This document shows positions 44,742 through 53,611 of a stretch of DNA of 64,000 bases, piece by piece. The position numbers were made by a program, and so were the translations under genes. Origin of the DNA: Brevundimonas lenta (GTDB taxonomy: Bacteria > Pseudomonadota > Alphaproteobacteria > Caulobacterales > Caulobacteraceae). The notes under the pieces are model-generated. The model saw only the letters and a list, made by a program, of their open reading frames with translations, was not told the origin of the DNA and searched no databases. The stretch spans positions 744,001 through 808,000 of the forward strand of contig NZ_JACIDM010000001.1 in the NCBI RefSeq assembly GCF_014196335.1, read 5' to 3'. Within the stretch, counting starts at the first letter, position 1, and every line of letters starts with the position of its first letter.

Positions 44742-45143
44742 ATGCTCAGGATCATTCTTGGAATTCTGGCGGGCGTGGCGGTCGCGATGGTCCTGGTGAT
44801 CTGCCTGGAGCTGGCGGGTCACGCGGTGTTCCCACCGCCGGCGGGACTGGATCCGTTGGACAAGGCGGACCAGGCCCGACTGATCGCCATGATGCCGCTG
44901 GGCGCGGCCCTGACAGTCGTGAACGCGTGGCTTCTGGGATCATGGGGCGGTGCCGCCGTGGCGGGACTTATCTCGCGCCGCATGTGGCCGGGCTGGGTCA
45001 TCGCGGCGCTGATCGCCTGCGGAGGTCTGTACACGGTTCTGACCATCCCGCACCCGCTGTGGATGCAGGTCGCGGCGGTTGCGGCGCCATTGATCGGCGG
45101 GTGGCTGGCGATGTTTTTCGGGCGGCGTATAACGGCGCGATGA
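44742..45143 (+). CDS. Four-helix membrane protein, unknown function
   Basis: 133 residues. ATG 44742 has AAGGA six bases upstream. Hydrophobic helices are at about residues 2-24 (LRIILGILAGVAVAMVLVIC), 50-70 (MPLGAALTVVNAWLLGSWGG), 83-103 (GWVIAALIACGGLYTVLTIP) and 108-126 (WMQVAAVAAPLIGGWLAMFF). The family is not recognised. Its stop overlaps the arsC-like ATG (ATGA), so the two are translationally coupled. Confidence 0.78.
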   Translation: MLRIILGILAGVAVAMVLVICLELAGHAVFPPPAGLDPLDKADQARLIAMMPLGAALTVVNAWLLGSWGGAAVAGLISRRMWPGWVIAALIACGGLYTVLTIPHPLWMQVAAVAAPLIGGWLAMFFGRRITAR

Positions 45144-45493
45144 CCTTTCCCGTCACCATCTTCCACAATCCGAACTGCGGCACGTCGCGCAATGTGCTGG
45201 AGATGATCCGCGCGGCCGGCCACGAGCCGGAGGTGGTGGAGTATCTGAAGGCCGGGTGGACGCCGGGGGCGCTGAAGGCGCTGCTGGACGAGGCCGGGCT
45301 GACGCCGCGCGAGGCGCTGCGGACGAAGGGCGAGCTGGTGGCCGAGCTGGGCCTGCTGAAGGACGGTGTCGGCGAGGCGGCGATCCTGGAGGCGATGATC
45401 GAGCATCCGGCGCTGGTCGAACGGCCGCTGGTGAAGACGCCCAGGGGCGCGGTGTTGGCCCGCCCGAAGGAGCGGGTGCTGCACATCCTTTAG
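45140..45493 (+). CDS. arsC: ArsC/Spx-family arsenate reductase-like protein
   Basis: 117 residues. Thioredoxin fold with the reactive Cys13 in IFHNPNCGTSRNVLEMI, and LVERPLVKTPRGAVLARPKE near the end, as in glutaredoxin-dependent arsenate reductases. The TPREALRTK region in the middle is also typical. No arsenic transporter, ArsR or arsenite pump is adjacent, so the physiological substrate could be different. It overlaps the upstream membrane gene by four bases and converges with the patatin gene, sharing its last bases. Confidence 0.88.
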   Translation: MTFPVTIFHNPNCGTSRNVLEMIRAAGHEPEVVEYLKAGWTPGALKALLDEAGLTPREALRTKGELVAELGLLKDGVGEAAILEAMIEHPALVERPLVKTPRGAVLARPKERVLHIL

Positions 45494-46716
45494 GGGACGG
45501 TGACCGCTGCAAAGCCGGGCGGGGCCTTGTCCCAGACGTAGCCGGCGGTGGCCATCTGCCGGGCGCGGTCGAACAGCTGGCTCATGTAGACCGGGTCGAA
45601 CTCGGACGTTTTGGGGACCGTGAAGTCCGCCGGGATGTAGGCGAGATTGTAGTCGAGGCCGTCGCGGGTGGCGGTCAGATAGATGCGCGTCAGGTCGCCG
45701 ACGCCCTGGGTCTGGATGAGGGACGAGACGGCGCGGTTGGCGATCGAGAGGGTGCGGCGGTCGACGCTGGCCCAGTCGGGATCGAGGCGCGAATTGCGGA
45801 TGATGTAGAGGTGGCGGGTGCGCACGGCGTCCTCCCGGGCGGCGAGTTCGCCGAGGTGGATGCTGGGCGGGTACATGAAGACCTGCCGCGTCGCGCCGCC
45901 GTCGACGTGCATCTCCTGGTACGACTGCCCGCCGGCGGTGACGTCGAACATCTGCGGCGGGAAGGCGCCGGGGATGGAGGCGGAGGCGAGGATGATCTTG
46001 CGGAACAGCGGCAGGGCGGCCGGGTCCCGGCTGCTCGCGATGGCGCCCATGTTCCAGTAGACCGGCTCGCGGGCGTCGAGGTTGGTCGTGCCGATGACCA
46101 GCAGGCGGCCGTGGGCGTATTCCACCGCGATGGCGTCCAGCAGCTCGCGGGTGACGTAGCGCTCGACCAGATGCGCCATCGGCGCGGTGTCGGCCATGGC
46201 GTCGTCGAACAGGGCGGCGGTGAAATCGCGCGGGTGGAAGATGTCGCTGTCGGAGACCCCGGTGTAGGTCTCCTTCAGGATGGGATCGTACCGGGAGCCG
46301 AGGAAGGCGAAGGGGGCGATCAGGGCGCCGGTGCTGATGCCGGTGACCAGTTTGAACTCGGGCCGGGTTCCGGATTCGGTCCAGCCGGTGAGCAGCCCGG
46401 CGCCGAAGGCGCCGTCGCCGCCGCCGCCGGAGATCGTCAGGAAGCTGACGGGCGGCAGGGGGCCGGTCTGACCGCTTTCGCGGCGCCACGCCATCTCGCG
46501 CCGGAGGGACTGGAGCCCTTCCTCGGCCAGGGGACCGGGGTCGCGGTCCGGGAAGAAGCGGGCGTTGGGGATCGCGACCTCGGCCTGGGCCGTCAGTTCG
46601 CTGGGCACCGCAGGCATGCGCACCGGGGTGGCGCAGGCGGCGAGCTGGAGCTGCAGGACCGCGGCGGCGCCGAGGAGGAGGCGTCCCATGGTTTTCCGGA
46701 GCGATGGGAGGGGCAT
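45490..46716 (-). CDS. Patatin-like phospholipase, lipoprotein
   Basis: 408 residues from ATG 46716 (GAGG six bases upstream); ATG 46689 is an alternative. The signal region MGRLLLGAAAVLQLQLAAC contains a lipobox (LAAC). The Ser-Asp dyad fold is clear: oxyanion loop SGGGGDGAFGAGLL, nucleophile elbow VTGISTGALIAPFAFLG, and catalytic Asp in HVDGGATRQVFM. Family members are phospholipases A or acyl hydrolases; membrane anchoring suggests action at the envelope. It overlaps the convergent arsC-like gene by four bases. Confidence 0.9.
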   Translation of the reverse strand: MPLPSLRKTMGRLLLGAAAVLQLQLAACATPVRMPAVPSELTAQAEVAIPNARFFPDRDPGPLAEEGLQSLRREMAWRRESGQTGPLPPVSFLTISGGGGDGAFGAGLLTGWTESGTRPEFKLVTGISTGALIAPFAFLGSRYDPILKETYTGVSDSDIFHPRDFTAALFDDAMADTAPMAHLVERYVTRELLDAIAVEYAHGRLLVIGTTNLDAREPVYWNMGAIASSRDPAALPLFRKIILASASIPGAFPPQMFDVTAGGQSYQEMHVDGGATRQVFMYPPSIHLGELAAREDAVRTRHLYIIRNSRLDPDWASVDRRTLSIANRAVSSLIQTQGVGDLTRIYLTATRDGLDYNLAYIPADFTVPKTSEFDPVYMSQLFDRARQMATAGYVWDKAPPGFAAVTVP

Positions 46717-46816
46717 GGGAGCCTCACGCATTACGGGTACTGGCCCGGACGGTGTCGCCGGAAGCGGCGCGATCCCATCCGGTGCAACCCGGAGGCATGG
46801 GGGAAATACCCCAGGG

Positions 46817-47197
46817 TCAGGCGCCGCTGAGGACGTCGCGGACCTGACCGGCGAGGGTCATGGGATCGAAGGGTTTGGTGATGACGCCGACCGCGCCGAG
46901 CCGGACCCATTGCTGGACCTCGCTGCCCTGGGTGCGGGCGGTCATGAAGATGACGGGGGTGTCCTCCAGCCCCGCGATACGCCGCAGGCCCTCCAGCGTG
47001 CCGGGTCCGTCGAGGCGGGGCATCATGACGTCGAGCAGGATGACGTCGGGGCGCAGGCCGGCGCTGAGGAGATCGAGCGCCTCCTCGCCCGAGGCGGCGC
47101 TGGTCAGGTCGATGGTGGGGTCCAGCTCCAGCGACATGGCGGCGACGTCGCGGATGTCGTCGTCATCATCGACGTGGAGCAGCGACAGGGGCTTCAT
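46817..47197 (-). CDS. Single-domain response regulator
   Basis: 126 residues, receiver domain only. Phospho-acceptor Asp56 in VILLDVMMPRLDG, acidic pocket DDDDD near residues 10-14, Thr/Ser switch in FMTAR and Lys108 in ITKPFDP. No output domain, so it works by protein contact or in a phosphorelay. Its ATG overlaps the stop of the hybrid histidine kinase (ATGA), which strongly suggests that the kinase is its partner. Confidence 0.93.
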   Translation of the reverse strand: MKPLSLLHVDDDDDIRDVAAMSLELDPTIDLTSAASGEEALDLLSAGLRPDVILLDVMMPRLDGPGTLEGLRRIAGLEDTPVIFMTARTQGSEVQQWVRLGAVGVITKPFDPMTLAGQVRDVLSGA

Positions 47198-49746
47198 GGC
47201 GTGGGGACCTCCTTGCGCGTCAGGCGGCGTACGGTGCGGGCCAGGGTCGACAGCGAGGTGCGGGATTTGACCAGAACGGCCTGGACGCCGCTGAGCATGG
47301 CGGCGTCGGTCTCCTGGGCCGAATAGACGACGACCGGGATGGATGAGCCGTCAGCGTCTTGCAGGTCGCCGAGGAGTTCGATGCCCGAACCGTCCGGAAG
47401 GCCGAGGTCGAGCACGACGAGATCGGGCAAGGGGGCCGCCAGCACCTCGCGCGCCTCGCCCAGCGAGCCGGCGATGACGACCTCCGCCGACTCGCCCAGG
47501 GCGGAGGCGGTGAGGCGCTGGATGTCGGGGTCGTCCTCGACCAGCAGGACCAGCGGACGCCGCTCGTTGAGCCGGACCAGGATGGCGCCGACGGCCTCGC
47601 GCAGGCGGTCGGTCTCGAACGGCTTTTCCAGCCAGTCCAGCACCTCGAGCGAATAGCCGCGCGCACGGCCGCGGGCGACATCGGCGGAGACGACGACGAC
47701 CGGCAGATCGCGCGTGGCCCGCTGGCTGCGGAGGGCGCGGATGAGGCCGATGCCGTCGGCGTCGGGGAGCTGAAGGTCGACGAGGGCGGCGGAGTAGGAG
47801 CCGGTGCGGGCGGCGGCGAGACCCTCGCGCGCGGTCGGGGTCACGTCTGCGCCGAAGCCGTCCTCGGCCAGCATGGTGCGCAGGACTTCGGCCGCGTCGG
47901 CGTCGTCCTCGACGATGAGCAGGCGGGGGCCGTCGCCCTGGATCACATCCTCGGCCCCGGCCGCCAGCGGCAGGTCGAGGTGGAAGGTGGCGCCTTCGCC
48001 GACGCTGGACTCGAACCACAGGCGGCCGCCGTGGCGTTCGGCGATCTCGCGGGCGATGGCGAGACCCAGGCCGGTGCCGCCCTTGGCGCGGGTGTCCGAG
48101 GCGTCGGCCTGGGCGAATTTGGAGAAGATGCGGGCGCGGAATTCCTCCGGCACGCCGGGACCGTTGTCGCGGACGCTGAGGCGGACGATGCGGTTGGCGG
48201 CTTCGACGACGAGGAGGACCTCGCCGCCGGCGGGCGAGAATTTGATCGCATTGGACAGAAGGTTGACGACCACCTGGATCAGCCGGTCGGCGTCGCCGCG
48301 CACCGGGCAGGGCGTGCCGTCGCGCATGGTCACCGTCACTTCGAGACCGTCGGCCATGCCCCGGACGCTTTCGATCGAGCGCTCGGCGACGTCGCGCAGA
48401 TCGAGGGGCTGGAGGTCGAGCGTCATCTGGCCCGACTGGATCTTCTCGATGTCGAGGATGTCATTGATCAGCCGGACGAGGCGTTGGGTATTGGCGTGGG
48501 CGATGCCGATCAGCCGCGATGCTTTCTCGGGCAACTGCCCCGCCGCGCCACCGGCCAACAGGCCCAGCGAGCCGGCGATGGAGGTCAGGGGGGTGCGCAG
48601 TTCGTGACTGACGGTGGAGACGAACTGGGTCTTCATCTCCTCGATCCGCCGGCGTTCGGAGATGTCGCGCACGGCGGCGAACATGCAGTGGCCCTCGGTC
48701 AGCTCGACCGGGCTGAGGGAGACGTTGGCGGGGAAGGTGGAGCCGTCCTTGCGGATGCCGGTGAGGTCGCCGACGAGGGTCAGGTCCAGCATACCGCGCC
48801 GGTTCTTGAGCCGGTCGACCATGTGGGCGTCGGCGGGACCGGTGACGTCGATCAGGAAGGTGACGTCCTTGTCCTCCATCTCGGCAGCGGACCAGCCGAA
48901 CAGACGTTCGGTCGCCGGGTTGACGGTCTGGATCGCCGCCTTCGAGTTCAGGACCATCAGGCCGTCCTGGCTGCTGTCGAACAGGGCCTCCTGGCGGCGG
49001 ACGGAGGAGGTCAGGCTGGCGAGCAGGTCGTTGCGGGTGCGCAGGGAGCGCCAGATGACGAAGGCCGAGACGGCCAGCAGGACGGCGAACAGCATCATCA
49101 GCCCGGCCAGGAAGCGGCCGGTCTGGGTGGAGCGATCGATGGAGGCGTCGCGCAGGTCGCGGAACGAGATGGCTTCGTAGGCGGCCATCTCGCCGACCAG
49201 GATTCGGATGCGGTCCATGGTCGTCTTGCCGGTGCCCGTCAGGGGGTTTCCGGTGACGCCCCGCCGCTTCATGTCCTCGTACCGGTTCAGACTGCCCTGG
49301 AGGGCGGTCCGCTTGAGGGCGATCAGGGCGCTGAGCTCGCGGAGCTGGGCGGCCTGGCGCGGCTGGTCGGCGAGCAGGCGGGACAGCAGCACCAGCTGGG
49401 GATCGAGCTGTTCGAGCGCATTGCTGTAGACGTCGAGGTATTCGGGATTGCCAGTGACGATGTAGCCGCGCTGGCCGATCTCGGCGTCCTGCATCAGCGA
49501 GAAGACGCGCAGGATCTGGGTCTGCTCGTAGTGAGACTGTTCCAGCGCCGCCTCGAGCCGCCGTTCGCGGGCCAGATCGCGGACGAGTTCGTAGCTGAGC
49601 ATGGCCACGAGCAGCGCCGTCAGTACGGTCGCGAGGCCGACGACCACCAGCGATTTGCTGACGATCGCTCGCCGCAGCATGCGCCGGAAGAACGACGGGG
49701 AAGGCTCCTGGCCCGGGCTCGCCGGCGAACTATGCGAGACGCTCAT
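47194..49746 (-). CDS. Hybrid histidine kinase (CHASE3-PAS-HisKA-HATPase-REC-REC)
   Basis: 850 residues. TM1 about 33-55, a CHASE3-like periplasmic sensor about 60-208 (DAEIGQRGYIVTGNPEYLD), TM2 about 212-232, PAS about 250-365, HisKA with phospho-His381 in VSTVSHELRTPL, and HATPase with the N box VVNLLSNAIKFSP, G1 DNGPGVP and G2 GGTGLGLAI. Then come two receivers, with Asp657 (ALVDLQLPD) and Asp780 (LVVLDLGLPDG). No HPt domain is visible in the protein or beside it. The signal is unknown. Coupled by a four-base overlap to the single receiver at 46817. Confidence 0.94.
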   Translation of the reverse strand: MSVSHSSPASPGQEPSPSFFRRMLRRAIVSKSLVVVGLATVLTALLVAMLSYELVRDLARERRLEAALEQSHYEQTQILRVFSLMQDAEIGQRGYIVTGNPEYLDVYSNALEQLDPQLVLLSRLLADQPRQAAQLRELSALIALKRTALQGSLNRYEDMKRRGVTGNPLTGTGKTTMDRIRILVGEMAAYEAISFRDLRDASIDRSTQTGRFLAGLMMLFAVLLAVSAFVIWRSLRTRNDLLASLTSSVRRQEALFDSSQDGLMVLNSKAAIQTVNPATERLFGWSAAEMEDKDVTFLIDVTGPADAHMVDRLKNRRGMLDLTLVGDLTGIRKDGSTFPANVSLSPVELTEGHCMFAAVRDISERRRIEEMKTQFVSTVSHELRTPLTSIAGSLGLLAGGAAGQLPEKASRLIGIAHANTQRLVRLINDILDIEKIQSGQMTLDLQPLDLRDVAERSIESVRGMADGLEVTVTMRDGTPCPVRGDADRLIQVVVNLLSNAIKFSPAGGEVLLVVEAANRIVRLSVRDNGPGVPEEFRARIFSKFAQADASDTRAKGGTGLGLAIAREIAERHGGRLWFESSVGEGATFHLDLPLAAGAEDVIQGDGPRLLIVEDDADAAEVLRTMLAEDGFGADVTPTAREGLAAARTGSYSAALVDLQLPDADGIGLIRALRSQRATRDLPVVVVSADVARGRARGYSLEVLDWLEKPFETDRLREAVGAILVRLNERRPLVLLVEDDPDIQRLTASALGESAEVVIAGSLGEAREVLAAPLPDLVVLDLGLPDGSGIELLGDLQDADGSSIPVVVYSAQETDAAMLSGVQAVLVKSRTSLSTLARTVRRLTRKEVPTP

Positions 49747-49808
49747 GGATGGCGAACGCCACCGCGCGTGCAGGGTTCACCGGCGAGCCCGGCCGGACGT
49801 GGTTACCG

Positions 49809-51455
49809 TCAGTCGCAGCCCGGGGCGGCGGCCGGCAGGACGGGCGAGGCGAGGCCCGCATTCCAGTTCCACGCCATGGTCCCGTCGGCCTTGCGGCGGC
49901 ACATGGCGCGTTCGTGCAGGGCGTACATGCCCGGCATCAGACCGGTCTCCATGACCGGACCGTCGCGGAACGCGATGTAGGCGCCCGAGGCGTCGTACGG
50001 GGTCCACGCCGGAGCATCGGCGGCCTGGGGCCGGCCGGTGCGGGCGAAGCTGGTCCAGTAGTCGACCATGGCGGCGGACAGGGCGGCCTCTTCCGCGGTC
50101 TGCGGGATCTTCGGCCAGAGCGGCGGCGTGCGGTCCAGAAGGCCGAACATGTAGGGCAGTTCGGCGGCATGGAAGGCGTGCAGGCCGGCGCTGTCGGAGG
50201 CCGGATAGCCGTGGTCGAACAGGTAGAGGAAGGAGGCCTGGCCGCGGGCGGTCTGGCTGCGGGCGAGGCGTTCGGCGGTCCAGCCGTAGAGGGCGTCGCG
50301 GCTGGCGGCGATGACGCTCTCCTCCATGTCGGTGGAGGGATAGAGCCGCAGGAAGTCGTCGGCGAGGTCGCCGTAGCGCTCGCGGATGACGCGTTCGTAT
50401 TCCGCGGCGCCGGCGGGCGGACGCGGGGCCAGCATGCGGAGCGAGCGGATCTCGCCGCTGTTGAAGCCGGCGAGGATGGGCACGGGCGCCTGTTCGCCGC
50501 GATCGAAGATGTCGACGAGCTGGCCGGGCAGGAGCTTGCCGTCGACGGCGCCGAAGGGCGCGAAGCCGGACATGGCGGCGGTGTTGGTGATCTCCTGGGC
50601 GTCCATGGCGCGCAGGACGCGGGTGGACGGCGCCTGGAGGGTGCGGGCCAGGCGAGCGCCGGCGTCCTCGGCGGACGGGGCGCCGAAGCGGGCCTCCTTC
50701 AGCTCGGGCGTGGAGATCATGTAGGCGCTCTGGGCGATGGCCTTGTGGAACAGGCCCCGGGCGTAGGGCGAGGCCATCAGATACATGACGCTGAGGCCGC
50801 CGGCGGACTCGCCCGCGATGGTGACGTTGTCAGGATCGCCGCCGAAGGCCGCGATGTTCTGACGGACCCAGTGCAGGGCCTGAATCTGGTCCATCAGGCC
50901 GTAGTTGCCCGATATACCCTGGGGCGATTCCGCGCTGAGGTCGGGATGGGCCAGCCAGCCGAGGACGCCGAGGCGGTAGTTGATCGAGACGACGACGGCG
51001 CCGTCTGCGGCCAGGGTGGAGCCGTCGTACAGCGGCTCCTTGCTGGAGCCGGCGACCAGGGCGCCGCCGTGGATCCAGACGATGACGGGCGCCTTGCCGG
51101 CGACGTCGGGGGTCCAGACGTTCAGCGACAGGCAGTCCTCGCTGGTGGGGCCCAAGTCCGACGAATAGATGGTGCGGACCGGCGAGACGGGCTGGACGCA
51201 GGCGGGACCGAAGCGGGTCGCGTCGCGGACGCCCTGCCACTGCGGGGCCGGCGCGGGCGGGCGCCAGCGGAGCGGACCGACCGGGGCGGCGGCGTAGGGA
51301 ATGCCCTTGAACGCGGAGACGCTGCCGTCGGCGACGCCGCGCACGGCGCCCGCAGGTGCGGTGACGACCGGGGCGGTCTGGGCCGAGGCCGCGGCCGGGG
51401 CGAGGAGGGCCCCGACGAGGCAGGCGGCGGCGAGGGCTTTCAGCGACGGGGTCAT
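49809..51455 (-). CDS. Type-B carboxylesterase, secreted
   Basis: 548 residues. ATG 51455 has GGAGG seven bases upstream. A signal peptide (MTPSLKALAAACLVGALLAP, cleavage near ASAQ) precedes an alpha/beta-hydrolase of the cholinesterase/type-B class: the N-terminal RWRPPAPAPQWQGVRDATRF, EDCLSLNVWTP, PVIVWIHGGALVAGS oxyanion loop and nucleophile GESAGGLSV. The Glu (NSGE region) and His (late HAAELPYMFG) of the triad are at the usual positions. It overlaps the MFS stop (ATGA), so transporter and esterase form one unit. It would cleave an ester in the periplasm. Confidence 0.92.
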   Translation of the reverse strand: MTPSLKALAAACLVGALLAPAAASAQTAPVVTAPAGAVRGVADGSVSAFKGIPYAAAPVGPLRWRPPAPAPQWQGVRDATRFGPACVQPVSPVRTIYSSDLGPTSEDCLSLNVWTPDVAGKAPVIVWIHGGALVAGSSKEPLYDGSTLAADGAVVVSINYRLGVLGWLAHPDLSAESPQGISGNYGLMDQIQALHWVRQNIAAFGGDPDNVTIAGESAGGLSVMYLMASPYARGLFHKAIAQSAYMISTPELKEARFGAPSAEDAGARLARTLQAPSTRVLRAMDAQEITNTAAMSGFAPFGAVDGKLLPGQLVDIFDRGEQAPVPILAGFNSGEIRSLRMLAPRPPAGAAEYERVIRERYGDLADDFLRLYPSTDMEESVIAASRDALYGWTAERLARSQTARGQASFLYLFDHGYPASDSAGLHAFHAAELPYMFGLLDRTPPLWPKIPQTAEEAALSAAMVDYWTSFARTGRPQAADAPAWTPYDASGAYIAFRDGPVMETGLMPGMYALHERAMCRRKADGTMAWNWNAGLASPVLPAAAPGCD

Positions 51456-52777
51456 GCGGCGCCTCCGGCCTGACGGTCGTTGCGTCCCAGGACTTTGGCC
51501 AGCCACAGGAAGAGGCCGATGGCGGCGAAATAGACCGGGATCAGGGTGTAGAGGGCGATCTGCAGCGAGTTCTCCGGGTGCGTGGCGCGGAAGAAGTCGC
51601 TGGCCATGCCGACGTAGGTCGGGCCGACGCCCATGCCGATGAAGTTCATCACCAGCAGCAGCAGGGCGCCGGACATGACGCGCTGGTTGGGCCGGACCTC
51701 GCCCTGGACCAGGGCCACCGAGGACGACAGGTAGAAATAGTTAAGGAAGGTCGGGCCGATCAGGAAGGCCAGGGCCAGCGGCCACGACGGGGCCCAGACG
51801 AAGGCGATGTAGAAGGGCACGGCCAGGGCCAGCGAGATGGCGGGCAGCATGGCGTAGGCGCGCTTCGACCGGCGGGTGAAGCGGTCGATCAGCCAGCCCG
51901 AGACGAAGATGCCGCCGCTCATGCCGATGGCGACGACGAGGGCGTACCAGAGGGCGACGTTCTCAAGCGTCATGCCCTTTTCGCGCATCAGGAACAGGAC
52001 GGCGAAATTGCCCAGACCGTAGGTGACGATCTGGGTGACGCCGCTGCCGAGCGAGGCGAGGACCAGGGTCGGGCGCGAGAAGAACATGCGCACCGTCTCC
52101 CAGAAGCCGGCGCGGGCCGGGCCGTCGGTGGCGGAGACGGGATCCAGGCCGCCGCGCTTCGGTTCCTTGACGATCAGGATCAGGGCCAGGGCGGCGACCA
52201 GGCCGACCAGACCGATGACGATGAAGGCCGCGCGCCAGCTGAAGGCCGCGGCGACCGAGGCGCCGAAGGCGATGCCGATGGCGGCGCCGACGGGCGGGCC
52301 GAGGTTATAGATGCCCAGCGCCATGCCGCGACGGCCGGGCGGGAAGGAGTCGGTGATGATGGCGTAGGACGGGGGCACGCCGCCGGCCTCGCCGAAGCCG
52401 ACGGTCATGCGCGCGACGGCCAGTTCGCCGTAGTTGCGGGCCATGCCGCAGGCCATGGTCGCGGCGCTCCAGATGCCGCAGGCGACGGCGACGACGGCGA
52501 CCCGGTTGGTGCGGTCCGCCAGCCAGCCGACCGGGATGGCGATGAAGCAGTAGAAGAATGCGAAATAGAGGCCGCCCAGAAGGCCCAACTGACTGTCGCT
52601 GATGTTCAGCGTGTCCTGGATGGGCTTGGCCAGGATCGACAGCAACTGCCGGTCGAGGAAGTTCAGCACATAGATGAACCACAGGGCCCCGAGGGTGATC
52701 CAGGCGCCCCTGCCGACGCCTTGCGGTTTCGTCGTCGGCGGCGCGTCGAGGCCGATGGCGGCGTCTTTCTGGCTCAT
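51452..52777 (-). CDS. MFS transporter (spinster-like)
   Basis: 441 residues with 12 helices. WITLGALWFIYVLNFLDRQL and the following LSILAKPIQDTLNISDSQLG form the first helix and loop of the anion/spinster-like MFS group; GWLADRTNRVAVVAVACGIW is the loop 2-3 motif and RMTVGFGEAGGVPPSYAIIT is typical of spinster-like carriers of lipids, steroids or organic acids. Direction of transport is not evident. The downstream esterase start overlaps its stop. The TetR gene lies 62 bases upstream on the same strand, so TetR-MFS-esterase may be one operon. Confidence 0.9.
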   Translation of the reverse strand: MSQKDAAIGLDAPPTTKPQGVGRGAWITLGALWFIYVLNFLDRQLLSILAKPIQDTLNISDSQLGLLGGLYFAFFYCFIAIPVGWLADRTNRVAVVAVACGIWSAATMACGMARNYGELAVARMTVGFGEAGGVPPSYAIITDSFPPGRRGMALGIYNLGPPVGAAIGIAFGASVAAAFSWRAAFIVIGLVGLVAALALILIVKEPKRGGLDPVSATDGPARAGFWETVRMFFSRPTLVLASLGSGVTQIVTYGLGNFAVLFLMREKGMTLENVALWYALVVAIGMSGGIFVSGWLIDRFTRRSKRAYAMLPAISLALAVPFYIAFVWAPSWPLALAFLIGPTFLNYFYLSSSVALVQGEVRPNQRVMSGALLLLVMNFIGMGVGPTYVGMASDFFRATHPENSLQIALYTLIPVYFAAIGLFLWLAKVLGRNDRQAGGAA

Positions 52778-52839
52778 GGTCGTTTCCTCGGTGATGCGGG
52801 CGTCGAGGCCCGTCTATTTTTCGGAGTGACGGAGGGGCG

Positions 52840-53541
52840 TCATGGCTCCCCCGCCTTGCGCCGTTCAGCGGCGCGGCTGTTGCAGATGCCGACGAAGCCG
52901 TGGGCCATGAAGGCGGCCATGCGGGCCTTGATGGCCTCGAAGTCGTCGGACTTGCACAGGCCGCCGGACAGCTGGTCGATCCGGCCGGTGCGGGCGAGCG
53001 TCAGGGTCAGGGCGCCGGTGACGAAGTGATAGCCCCAGAAGACGTCCTCCTCGGCGCAGTCGGGCATGGCCTTCTTCAGCAGGCCGATGAGGCGCAGGAC
53101 GACCGGGTCGTAGAGGCGGTCCATGACCTCGGCGCCCCAGGCCGGGGTGTTGTTGATCTGGGCGCTGAGGGCGCCGAAATGGCGCCAGCCCTCGCCGCCG
53201 GTGGAATAGGTGTCGAGGTCGGTGTCGAGGAAGGCGCGCAGGGCGCCCTCGACCGTCGGCTTGCCGTCGACGGAGGCCTCGTAGGCGTCGAGTGCGTCCA
53301 TGCGGCGGCCGCTGGTGACGGGCGCGCGGCGCGCCATCACCTTGTCGAACACCTCCTGCTTGTCGGTGAAGTAGTAGTGGATCAGCGACTTGTGGACGCC
53401 GACCTTGTCGGCGATGTCCTTGATGGTGACCCCGTGCAGGCCGTGCCGGGAGAACAGCTCCTCGGCGGCGTCCAGCAGCTGTTCCAGACTCTCGGCGCGC
53501 TGTTCCGCCTTGCGGCGCCGGGGACGGGGCGGGGTGGTCAT
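52840..53541 (-). CDS. TetR family transcriptional regulator
   Basis: 233 residues from ATG 53541. The N-terminal HTH is RAESLEQLLDAAEELFSRHG followed by VTIKDIADKVGVHKSLIHYYFTDKQEV. The C-terminal ligand domain resembles the acyl-CoA/xenobiotic responsive TetR types (RHFGALSAQINNTPAWGAEV, WGYHFVTGALTLTLARTGRI). It stands among transport and acyl-CoA genes and is the best candidate to bind the inverted repeat at 57539-57572. A longer frame to 53610 exists but would run into the upstream gene's end. Confidence 0.9.
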   Translation of the reverse strand: MTTPPRPRRRKAEQRAESLEQLLDAAEELFSRHGLHGVTIKDIADKVGVHKSLIHYYFTDKQEVFDKVMARRAPVTSGRRMDALDAYEASVDGKPTVEGALRAFLDTDLDTYSTGGEGWRHFGALSAQINNTPAWGAEVMDRLYDPVVLRLIGLLKKAMPDCAEEDVFWGYHFVTGALTLTLARTGRIDQLSGGLCKSDDFEAIKARMAAFMAHGFVGICNSRAAERRKAGEP

Positions 53542-53611
53542 GACCTGAACCTCGAGGCGGTCCGGCGTCACCGTGAAAAGGCCCGCCGACTCAATGGAGA
53601 CGGCGGTCATC

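Noticed and set aside
47359-49980. Plus-strand open frame of about 870 codons opposite the hybrid kinase
   Set aside because: Composition is Gly/Ala/Asp/Gln-rich without motifs, while the minus strand has all the kinase and receiver motifs in order.
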